In this document: positions 57,590 through 64,000 of the stretch, one piece after another
How the letters are laid out: every line of letters begins with the position of its first letter
Position numbering within the stretch: position 1 is the stretch's first letter
Assembly (NCBI GenBank): GCA_964521715.1
Contig: CAZFSS010000005.1
Span: forward strand, 1 to 64,000
Source of the DNA: DAOVRD01 sp964521715
GTDB lineage: Bacteria; Planctomycetota; Brocadiia; SM23-32
Direction of reading: 5' to 3'
Length of the DNA: 64,000 bases
Translations under genes and position numbers: made by a program
The notes under the pieces: model-generated
Database searches by the model: none
The model's input: only the letters and a program-made list of their open reading frames with translations
What the model was told of the DNA's origin: nothing

Positions 57590-60145
57590 TTATCGTCTCA
57601 CCCGCATCGTTACGATCTCATAAGGCCGCACGGCCACTTCAGCGGTGTCGCCGCAGGTCGGTCCGCCGCCAAGCGGCGTCCCCAGAAGATCCACGCGCTC
57701 CAGACTAGCCGCGCCCTCGACGCGGACCGTCGCCGTCTGCGCCCGCCCGGCAGCATCGAAGAACCGGACGATGACGCCATCGCCGTCCTCCGCCGGATGC
57801 ACGGCCGAGAGTATCAGGCCGTCGCCGCCAAGGCCGATGAAGCTCCGCCCGGCAGGGAACTCCGCGAGGCCGTCACCCGAGACGGTCCTCGCGACGAGCG
57901 GACACAGGGCCTCCTGGCCCATCCGGGCCGGAACGCCCAGGTCGGCCGCGTCACCGGCGAACCTGAATCGGAACGCGTACTCCCTTCTGCCCGCGTGCTC
58001 CCAGAAGAACCGGTCGTCCGCGCAGCTCGGCGTCGTGCGCATGAGGACGGCTTCCAGACCCGCTTCACCCCAGTGGTAGGTCGGATGGAGCGAGGACATG
58101 CACAGCGCCGCGTCGCCGCGCTTCTGGTAGACCCAGAGCTGCAATTCCCTGTAGTCGTTCCAGTGCTCCAGAGAGGCCATCTCGTCCGGATTTCGAGGGC
58201 CGCTGCCCGGGACGACCCCCAGCCAGTTGTTGCCGTAGAAGGGAGTCCCGTACCAGACGGCCTCCCGGGCCCCGGCACTGGGCAGCCACAGGCGCATCTG
58301 GACTCGACGCTCCCCATGCCACAGGATCGTCGTCCTGAGATCCACCGCGTCGACCGGCGCCTGCCACACGGTGACCCGTTGCTCGACGTGAGCCTTAAGG
58401 ATGGACCGCGTGATCGTTACCGTAGCGAAGAGCGGCCCCGAGGCCGTCGGCTCGACCGCCCTGACCTCGTCAACTCCGATGACGTCCGCCTCGTCCACGC
58501 CCAGCGGGACGTCGAACTTCCCCTCGCGCACGGCGTACAGCCGGCCGGCGTGCTCCGAACCCCATTCGGCGCCCGTGCGGCAGTCTGCCAGGCCCGTGAC
58601 CGCGCCGGTGTGCTTGTCCACCGCCAGCGCGATCCTATCCGTGTGGACGGCCACGGTCCGGCCGTCGTCGCGCACCTGCGGGCCAGGGCCCTGAGCCTCT
58701 TCCCCGGAAGCACCCAGCGTAAGGACGGCGTATCCGGCGGCCGGCACCGTGGGCAGCAGGACGACGCGGGCCATCCCGGATCGGCCCGGGGCCTCATCCG
58801 TGACCTGCCACGGCACGAGGCGCCCGTCCCGGTCCCTGGCTCCGAGGCCGTCCTCCACCGCACCCGCCGGCAGCTCCAGCTCGATGGGCTCCGTTCGCGT
58901 CCAGTTAAGCGGGTTGAACACCAGCAGCCCTTCCCCGCCCGTCGCCTCCCCGGCCAGCAGGCCGAGTCCGTGCTCCACCATCTCGCCCGCGTAGCGCAGC
59001 GCGCGCTCCTGGATCGTGCGCTTGTCGAAGGCCGTCTGGGAGGCGAAGTTGCCGGAGAAGTTGTGGTCGCAGACAAAGACGTGCATCTTCCACAACTCGT
59101 CCAGTTCTCCGCCCCGGGCGACGGGGTCCCTGCCCAGGAAGTAGAGCCGCTCGTAGAGCGTGCCGTACCACTCATCCCGGACGTCGGCAATCGGAGGCAA
59201 GCCGTACCATTGGCCGAGCGACGCCAGGAACTCGGCCGTCAGGAGCGTGCCCTCGAGCCGCCTGCCCGCCTGGAAGAAGGCCGAGGTCACCGACGTCATT
59301 CCCCAGACCGACGGTATCTCGCCCTTCAGGTGGGGCAGCAGCTCCTCCTGCCCGTCGTACTCCCGCATCATGGCGCTGACCGTGCCGAACCCGAACTCGA
59401 ACTCGGGGAAGGCCTGCCTGTAATCCTCGACGAACTCTCGGGCCGGCTTGCCGTAGCGCTTCGCGAAGCATTCCATGTCCGCCTGGTCGCCCGCTCCCGC
59501 GGAGAGCACCACGGTGCCGAGCGGGAAGCCCTTAAGGGCCGCCGCCGGGTCGAGGTACTTCCCCCAGCCCCGGTCCGCATTGAGGGCCTCGGCGTTCCGC
59601 CGCAACTCGTGGAAGTCGTAGTGCAGCGGATGGTTAAACACGCCGATCTTCGTGCCGTCCGGCGCCACGTGCATCCAGACCTGCCCGTGCGGGAAGACCT
59701 TCCTCGAGGTGGAGTAGTACTGGACGCCGGCCCTCCGATAGATCTGGGGCATCTGGGGGCTCAGGCTCGGCAGGTCGGCGTGCGCGGCAAGGCGCGTATC
59801 GATGCCCAGTCGGTCCCGGCACCAGCGCCTGCCCCGCACGATGTTGCGTATCTGGCTCTCGCCGGGGACCAGGTGTTCCAGGACGTCGACATAGGCCGCG
59901 CCGACGTCCAGCCGTCCCTCGGCCCACAGCTTCTTCACGGCGTCTTCGTAGTCCGGGTGTTCCTTCAGGAAGTGCTCCAGGAAGACGACCGTCTCGAGCA
60001 GGAACGTCTCGTCGGGGCACTCAAGGCACCGGTCGACGTACTGCTTGATGACGTGGCGGCCGCGCTCCAGGCAGAACCGGTAGTCGCCGATCCAGAACAG
60101 GTCGAGGTGCGACTCGTGGATGTAGTTGAACCGTGGTTTGGCCAT
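57590..60145 (-). CDS. GH38-type alpha-mannosidase
   Basis: The 851-residue protein has the GH38 N-terminal domain: HESHLDLFW (His13 and Asp15, zinc site), then AAHADLPSLS (Asp124, likely nucleophile) and FVCDHNFSGNF near 355 (metal/active-site His-Asp). Middle helical and C-terminal beta domains are complete. No signal peptide is seen, so it acts in the cytosol on mannose-containing oligosaccharides. There is no ribosome site before ATG 60145. The -10 of a TTGCAG/TATCAT promoter sits only nine bases upstream, so the message may be leaderless. It leads the RraA-like, SDR and uxuA genes. Confidence 0.88.
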   Translation of the reverse strand: MAKPRFNYIHESHLDLFWIGDYRFCLERGRHVIKQYVDRCLECPDETFLLETVVFLEHFLKEHPDYEDAVKKLWAEGRLDVGAAYVDVLEHLVPGESQIRNIVRGRRWCRDRLGIDTRLAAHADLPSLSPQMPQIYRRAGVQYYSTSRKVFPHGQVWMHVAPDGTKIGVFNHPLHYDFHELRRNAEALNADRGWGKYLDPAAALKGFPLGTVVLSAGAGDQADMECFAKRYGKPAREFVEDYRQAFPEFEFGFGTVSAMMREYDGQEELLPHLKGEIPSVWGMTSVTSAFFQAGRRLEGTLLTAEFLASLGQWYGLPPIADVRDEWYGTLYERLYFLGRDPVARGGELDELWKMHVFVCDHNFSGNFASQTAFDKRTIQERALRYAGEMVEHGLGLLAGEATGGEGLLVFNPLNWTRTEPIELELPAGAVEDGLGARDRDGRLVPWQVTDEAPGRSGMARVVLLPTVPAAGYAVLTLGASGEEAQGPGPQVRDDGRTVAVHTDRIALAVDKHTGAVTGLADCRTGAEWGSEHAGRLYAVREGKFDVPLGVDEADVIGVDEVRAVEPTASGPLFATVTITRSILKAHVEQRVTVWQAPVDAVDLRTTILWHGERRVQMRLWLPSAGAREAVWYGTPFYGNNWLGVVPGSGPRNPDEMASLEHWNDYRELQLWVYQKRGDAALCMSSLHPTYHWGEAGLEAVLMRTTPSCADDRFFWEHAGRREYAFRFRFAGDAADLGVPARMGQEALCPLVARTVSGDGLAEFPAGRSFIGLGGDGLILSAVHPAEDGDGVIVRFFDAAGRAQTATVRVEGAASLERVDLLGTPLGGGPTCGDTAEVAVRPYEIVTMRVRR

Positions 60146-60154
60146 ACGGCGTGG

Positions 60155-60183
60155 ATGATATCCGGGCGCGAGCGGCCCTGCAA
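60155..60183 (-). promoter_or_regulatory. Promoter of the GH38 operon, giving a nearly leaderless mRNA
   Basis: On the minus strand TTGCAG (60183-60178) and TATCAT (60160-60155) are 17 bases apart. The start codon at 60145 begins nine bases after the -10. Confidence 0.5.
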
Positions 60184-60202
60184 GGCTTGGGCGCCCGTCG
60201 CG

Positions 60203-60231
60203 TTGCAGCAGCTAGGCTTCCCGGATACGAT
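60203..60231 (+). promoter_or_regulatory. Promoter of the amidohydrolase operon
   Basis: TTGCAG (60203-60208) and TACGAT (60226-60231) are 17 bases apart, 76 bases before GTG 60308. The two divergent -35 hexamers form an inverted pair CTGCAA/TTGCAG separated by 19 bases. Confidence 0.5.
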
Positions 60232-60307
60232 TACGCGAGGCCGTCCGCCGGTTCAGGGATGAGATGGGAGTGCGTCCAGACTTCGCGGCTCTGGAAGAGG
60301 TGAGTTC

Positions 60308-61111
60308 GTGGAATGTGATCCAAAGATGCCGAACCTGGCGGGCCTGCGGCTGTTCGACAGCTGCGTGACGCTCGGCCGGATTGTCCATTCGGGATACCCG
60401 GAGTATCTCACCGCCGACTCTCTGCTGAGCCTGATGGATAGGTACGAGATCGCCGAGGCGCTCGTGCACGAGCACCATGCCCGCGTATGCTATCCGCGCG
60501 AGGACGGCAACCGCAGGCTGTCCGATTCGGTCAAGGGCAAGCCGCGTCTGCATGCGGCATGGGTGATCGAGCCGCCCAAGAAGCCCGGCCAGGGCCCTGC
60601 TCGCGATCTCGTCGAGCGCATGCTTGCCGCGGGCGTGCGCGCGGCCCGGCTGCCCATGAAGGTGGCGCCGCCGATGCTGTGGCTGTGGGACGATCTGCTG
60701 ACTGAGCTGGACAACCGCCACGTGCCGTGTTTTCTTGACTTCGGCGATGTCGAGACACGGGGGACGCTCACGGACGCCGATGTGGCCGGCGTGCGGGAGA
60801 TCGCGCTGGCGCACCCGTCGCTGCCCTTGGTCCTGTCCCACATAGTGGGCGGGCTGGGGATCCACTACGGGATCGTCCCGCTCGTCCGCAGAACGCCCAG
60901 CCTGTTCATCGACATCACCGGCGTCCTCGAGTACTGGCGCGAAGTCGCGGCGGAGGTGGGTCCTGGGCGCGTGCTCTTCGCCACCGCCATGCCGTTCGCT
61001 GATCCGGGCATCTACGTGTCGAACGTGCAGTATGCGCGCGACCTCGACGAGGACGCCAAAGCGCTGATCTGCGGCGGCAATCTGCGCCGGCTGCTGGGAG
61101 CCGTGCAATGA
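60308..61111 (+). CDS. Amidohydrolase-like protein lacking the N-terminal HxH motif
   Basis: The 267-residue protein is related to the downstream amidohydrolase (amidohydrolase-2 superfamily). At the place where the partner has DGHIHIG, it reads DSCVTLG, so both first-strand metal His residues are lost. ARLPMKVAPPMLW, LVLSHIVGGLG and LFATAMPFADPGIYV resemble later barrel strands. GTG 60308 has GAGGTGA five bases ahead. It overlaps the next gene by four bases (ATGA), so the two proteins are probably made in equal amounts and may form a complex. Catalytic activity is uncertain. Confidence 0.7.
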   Translation: MECDPKMPNLAGLRLFDSCVTLGRIVHSGYPEYLTADSLLSLMDRYEIAEALVHEHHARVCYPREDGNRRLSDSVKGKPRLHAAWVIEPPKKPGQGPARDLVERMLAAGVRAARLPMKVAPPMLWLWDDLLTELDNRHVPCFLDFGDVETRGTLTDADVAGVREIALAHPSLPLVLSHIVGGLGIHYGIVPLVRRTPSLFIDITGVLEYWREVAAEVGPGRVLFATAMPFADPGIYVSNVQYARDLDEDAKALICGGNLRRLLGAVQ

Positions 61112-61935
61112 GCGACATATTGACGAACTGGAAGAATGGCATGGGAGTGCCGGACGCGCTGGTGATCGACGGCCACATTCACATCGGCGAATGGCCGCAC
61201 GCGTGCACGTTCACCGGCGTCGAGGAGGCGGTGAGAGAGTCCACGGCGTTCATGGACGCGAACGGCGTCGACGCCTTCTGTGCGATGGGCGGCGGGGGCC
61301 AGCTCAAGGCCGCCGACTACCGGCGCGGCAATGACTTCCTGCTCGCGGTCTGGCAGCGGCTGCCGGAGCGCTGCATACCGTTCATGTCGCTGAACCCCAA
61401 CGATGCGCCGCATGCCCTTGCCTCGGAGCTCGAGCGCATGCACGCCGCAGGAGTGCGGTGCATCAAGCTGATCAACGACTATCAGGAGCGCTATCCCGGC
61501 GATGGTCCGAACCTGATGATGGTGTACGAGTTTGCGGCCGGCCACCAGATGCTCGTGCTCAACCACATGTGGGAGGAGTCCGTGGTCCAGAAGATCGCGC
61601 GGTGCTTCCCGCAAACGGACTTCATCTTCGGCCACTACTGCGAGTGGCAGGACCGCGTGCTCTCGGAGGTGCCGAACGTATGGGCCAACATCTGGAACCT
61701 CGGCGGCCTCGGCTGGCTCGAGCGCGGGATCAGGAAGGTCGGCGCTCACAAGTTCATGCTGGGGTCCGACGGCTTCCTCAACGCGCTGTCCGTGGGGATC
61801 GGCCCGGTGATGTTCGCGGACATCAGCGACGAAGAGAAGCGGATGGTCCTGGGAACCAATGTTGCGCGGCTGCTGGACAAGGTGGGCGCCCTGCCTCAGG
61901 CGATCAAGGCGAAGGTCGGTGGTGAAGGCAACTGA
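61108..61935 (+). CDS. Amidohydrolase (TIM-barrel metal hydrolase)
   Basis: The 275-residue protein has VIDGHIHIGEW (residues about 19-29) with the HxH metal motif. Strands follow with KLINDYQERYPG, MLVLNHMWEE, FIFGHYCEW (His) and KFMLGSDGFL (Asp near 230), typical of the amidohydrolase-2 family: decarboxylases, lactonases and related enzymes. The start overlaps the previous stop. It precedes the DUF3830 gene by 43 bases. The substrate is unknown. Confidence 0.85.
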   Translation: MSDILTNWKNGMGVPDALVIDGHIHIGEWPHACTFTGVEEAVRESTAFMDANGVDAFCAMGGGGQLKAADYRRGNDFLLAVWQRLPERCIPFMSLNPNDAPHALASELERMHAAGVRCIKLINDYQERYPGDGPNLMMVYEFAAGHQMLVLNHMWEESVVQKIARCFPQTDFIFGHYCEWQDRVLSEVPNVWANIWNLGGLGWLERGIRKVGAHKFMLGSDGFLNALSVGIGPVMFADISDEEKRMVLGTNVARLLDKVGALPQAIKAKVGGEGN

Positions 61936-61978
61936 CGACTTCGCATGGGTGACTGAGCCCTGAAGGGGAGGTGTATCC

Positions 61979-62437
61979 ATGGCCAGGCAGTTCGAGATCG
62001 TCTTCGAGCCAAGCGGCGCCGTGTTCGTGGCTGACCTGCTGGAAGACCGCGCGCCCATCACCTGTGAGAACTTCTGGAGCGCCATCGCGCAGCCCTGCAC
62101 GGCGGACCTGCACCACGGAGGCGAGACCGGGCCGGAGATGTGGTGCTTCGTGCCGCCGCCGGCGGAGGAGCTTCCTTACGAGAACTCGACCGTCTTCCCC
62201 GAGCACGGCGACATCCTTTACTACCATTACCGCCAGCCCCCCACTCGGGACGGCGTGATGGTCTACGACATCGGCATCTACTGGGATCGCGGGCAGAGCA
62301 AGCTGAAGCAAGGCTGGATCCCCGGCAACCTGTTCGCCCGCATACGAGGCGGGGAGCAGATCGCGCGCCTGCGGGCCGAGGCCGGAAGGCTGCTGACGGG
62401 CGGCAAGGGCAGCGTGACGTTGCGCAGGCGAAGCTGA
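61979..62437 (+). CDS. DUF3830 cyclophilin-like protein
   Basis: The 152-residue protein starts FEIVFEPSGAVFVADLLEDRAPITCENFWSAIAQP, the opening of the DUF3830/TM1367-type cyclophilin-like fold. This family is usually found next to amidohydrolases or hydantoinase-type genes. No catalytic residues of cyclophilin are evident. AGGGGAGG lies ahead of ATG 61979. It is flanked by the amidohydrolase and the phosphotriesterase-family gene (12-base gap), so it is probably cotranscribed. Its role is not known. Confidence 0.78.
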   Translation: MARQFEIVFEPSGAVFVADLLEDRAPITCENFWSAIAQPCTADLHHGGETGPEMWCFVPPPAEELPYENSTVFPEHGDILYYHYRQPPTRDGVMVYDIGIYWDRGQSKLKQGWIPGNLFARIRGGEQIARLRAEAGRLLTGGKGSVTLRRRS

Positions 62438-62449
62438 ACGGGAGCACAC

Positions 62450-63448
62450 ATGAACAGACCGTCCGAAGGCCGGGTCATCACGGCGAGGGGCGAGGTGGAG
62501 CCGCGGGCGCTGGGCGCGGTCATGATGCACGAGCATCTCTACATGTCCGGCCGGGACTGGGACGAAGGCCCCACCCCCACGGACCGCGAGGAGCTCCTGA
62601 TGGACTACGCCGTCCCGAACCTGCGCCTCCTGCACGGCTGGGGCTGCCATGCCCTGGTGGACGCCACGCCGATGGCCTGGCGCGCGTGGCCGGACACCTA
62701 CGTGCGGATGGCCGATGCCGCCGACCTCCACATCATCCTGTCCACGGGCTTCTATCGCGAGATGGAGGTGGGCTCGTACTGGGTGAAAGACAAGAGCCAG
62801 GCGATCTGGCCCAAGGTCCGCGAGGGCAGCGTCGAGGAGCTGGCCGGCCTCTGCATCGGCGAGATCACGTCGGGCATCCACGGCACGCCCGTGCGGGCGG
62901 GGATCATCAAGCTCGGCTCGTCCGGGCCCGAACTGACCGAGGCCGAGGCGAAGGCCTTCCAGGCGGGAGCGATGGCGCAGCAAGCCACCGGCGTCGCCAT
63001 CACCACGCACTGCACCGCACGGGGCGCCCACATTACACAGCTCAACGCCCTGGCAGACGCAGGGGTGGACCCGTCCAGGGTCATGGTCGGCCATACGGGC
63101 CCGCACATGGTCCGGGAGACTGACAGCGTTCGCGAATGGATGAAGCGAGGCGCCACCTTCCTGCCGACCAATCTCCGGATGGACGACGACTGGGAGTTCT
63201 GGGCCGATCTGGTGCGAGTCATCCGCGACCTGTTCAGCGAGGGCCTGGGGGAGCACCTGGTGCTCGGGCTGGACTGGGCTTTCGACACGGAGCAGGGACC
63301 GTTCGTGCCTTGCAGCTTCATGCCGCCGCCCCCGTTCAGATACATGTTCGTCTACACGCTGCCCCGGTTCCGCAAGCTGGGCCTCGAGGAGTCCGCCATC
63401 GAGCAGATGATGGTGGCGAATCCCGCAAGGCTCCTGCCGGTGCAGTGA
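62450..63448 (+). CDS. Phosphotriesterase-family hydrolase (lactonase-like)
   Basis: The 332-residue protein is a complete phosphotriesterase-family barrel. AVMMHEHLY has His27 and His29 as first metal ligands. AGIIKLGSSG near residue 150 has the bridging Lys, usually carboxylated. Further ligands lie in ITTHCTARG (His), VMVGHTGPH (His) and LVLGLDWAFD (Asp). Such proteins hydrolyse lactones, phosphoesters or phosphosugars. It lies 12 bases after the DUF3830 gene. The DegT aminotransferase gene follows after 46 bases. Confidence 0.9.
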   Translation: MNRPSEGRVITARGEVEPRALGAVMMHEHLYMSGRDWDEGPTPTDREELLMDYAVPNLRLLHGWGCHALVDATPMAWRAWPDTYVRMADAADLHIILSTGFYREMEVGSYWVKDKSQAIWPKVREGSVEELAGLCIGEITSGIHGTPVRAGIIKLGSSGPELTEAEAKAFQAGAMAQQATGVAITTHCTARGAHITQLNALADAGVDPSRVMVGHTGPHMVRETDSVREWMKRGATFLPTNLRMDDDWEFWADLVRVIRDLFSEGLGEHLVLGLDWAFDTEQGPFVPCSFMPPPPFRYMFVYTLPRFRKLGLEESAIEQMMVANPARLLPVQ

Positions 63449-63494
63449 GGGCGGGGCGCGAGGCGCTGCCACGCCAACTTCAAGGGAGGCCGCA

Positions 63495-64000
63495 ATGGCG
63501 AGAGTGTTCGGCGAAACAGACGTCCGGTATCTCAAGGAGGTCCTGAAGAGCAAGCATCTGGGATGGCGCCAGGGCGGGTTCGTGACCCGCCTGGACGAAG
63601 CGTTTGCGCGCTTCACGGGCGCCAGGTACGGCATCTGCCGCAACTCCGCGATGACGGGGCTCGCCCAGGCAGTGGCCATCAGCGGCGCCGGGTGCGGCGA
63701 CGAGGTGATCTGCGACCCCCTGGTCCACTTCGGCGGCGTGGCAGCCCTGAGCTTCAACTGCGTGCCCAAGTTCGTCGACGTGAAGTACGACACCTACCTG
63801 ATGGACCCGGCGCAGGTCGAGAAGGCCATCACCCGCCACACTAAGGCCCTGATCGTCACGCACCTGTGGGGCCTGTGCGCCGAACTCGACGCGATCCGCG
63901 CGCTCTGCCGCAAGCACCGCATCTTCATGATAGAGGACTGCGCCCACGTCATCGGCGCCACCTGGAAGGGCAGACACGCCGGCACCTACGGCGACATCGG
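63495..64000 (+). CDS. DegT/DnrJ/EryC1/StrS-family aminotransferase (partial, runs off window)
   Basis: The visible 168 codons from ATG 63495 (AGGGAGGCCGC ahead) are a pyridoxal-phosphate aminotransferase of the DegT/StrS family. EVLKSKHLGWRQGGFVTRLDEAFARFTGARYGICRNSAMTGLAQA, EVICDPLVHFGGV, KALIVTHLWGLCAELDAI and FMIEDCAHVIGATW (cofactor Asp of ED) are seen. The last bases read GTYGDIG, just before the expected lysine region. It is cut by the window edge. Members add amino groups to keto-sugars, consistent with amino-sugar handling in the same operon. Confidence 0.88.
   Translation, partial: MARVFGETDVRYLKEVLKSKHLGWRQGGFVTRLDEAFARFTGARYGICRNSAMTGLAQAVAISGAGCGDEVICDPLVHFGGVAALSFNCVPKFVDVKYDTYLMDPAQVEKAITRHTKALIVTHLWGLCAELDAIRALCRKHRIFMIEDCAHVIGATWKGRHAGTYGDI

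Noticed and set aside
57797..60262. A long plus-strand open frame opposite the GH38 gene
   Set aside because: The GH38 motifs lie on the minus strand; the opposite frame has low-complexity composition.

Overview
This window is high-GC bacterial DNA with mostly short intergenic gaps. The gene set suggests a Planctomycetota or related PVC-type heterotroph: many secreted or intracellular glycosidases of different families, three uroporphyrinogen-decarboxylase-like (URO-D) methyltransferase homologues, a DUF6485 protein, a DUF6785-type membrane protein, TIM-barrel sugar isomerases, an archaeal/eukaryotic-type prolyl-tRNA synthetase, and serine/threonine kinase and PP2C genes. This placement is an inference from gene content. 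No rRNA, tRNA or CRISPR was seen, and I found no hairpin-plus-T-run terminators. Most starts have a GGAGG-type ribosome site, and many intergenic gaps carry readable TTGnnn-16/18-TAnnnT promoters.

Layout. 1-11 kb: URO-D homologue, zwf, small membrane protein, secreted glycosidase-like protein, DUF6785 membrane protein, then a tightly overlapping etfB-etfA-FAD 2-hydroxyacid dehydrogenase operon that resembles electron-confurcating lactate dehydrogenase/ETF. 11-24 kb: two tandem GH20-like paralogues, one with a MITE-like insertion and one with an amber codon, followed by a CBS protein, GH29 fucosidase, URO-D + GNAT, isomerase + six-hairpin glycosidase, and a PP2C phosphatase with a pseudokinase. 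24-38 kb: large secreted glycosidases (GH2, agarase-like, DUF4091-like, GH42) arranged around a divergent promoter with a palindrome, then DUF6485 + URO-D and a second isomerase. 38-55 kb: proS, Gfo/Idh/MocA, GH39, a LysE exporter, hisA behind a consensus promoter, an EF-G paralogue, purE, a nitroreductase, a degenerate archaemetzincin homologue, ligA, a zinc-ribbon protein kinase, amidase, dtd and an orphan NtrC-type regulator. 55-64 kb: a minus-strand operon (GH38 mannosidase, RraA-like, SDR, UxuA) diverges from a plus-strand operon (two amidohydrolases, DUF3830, phosphotriesterase-family lactonase, and a DegT aminotransferase cut by the window end).

The common theme is import and breakdown of complex glycans containing fucose, galactose, mannose, xylose/iduronate, hexosamine and uronic acids. 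Sugar acids and hydroxyacids would then be handled by UxuA, SDR, Gfo/Idh/MocA, isomerases and the ETF-linked dehydrogenase. Housekeeping genes are interspersed. The most unusual items are the 7-bp tandem repeat arrays at gene borders, the MITE-interrupted GH20-like gene, the catalytically degenerate kinase and archaemetzincin homologues, and the structured leader behind the perfect promoter upstream of hisA.
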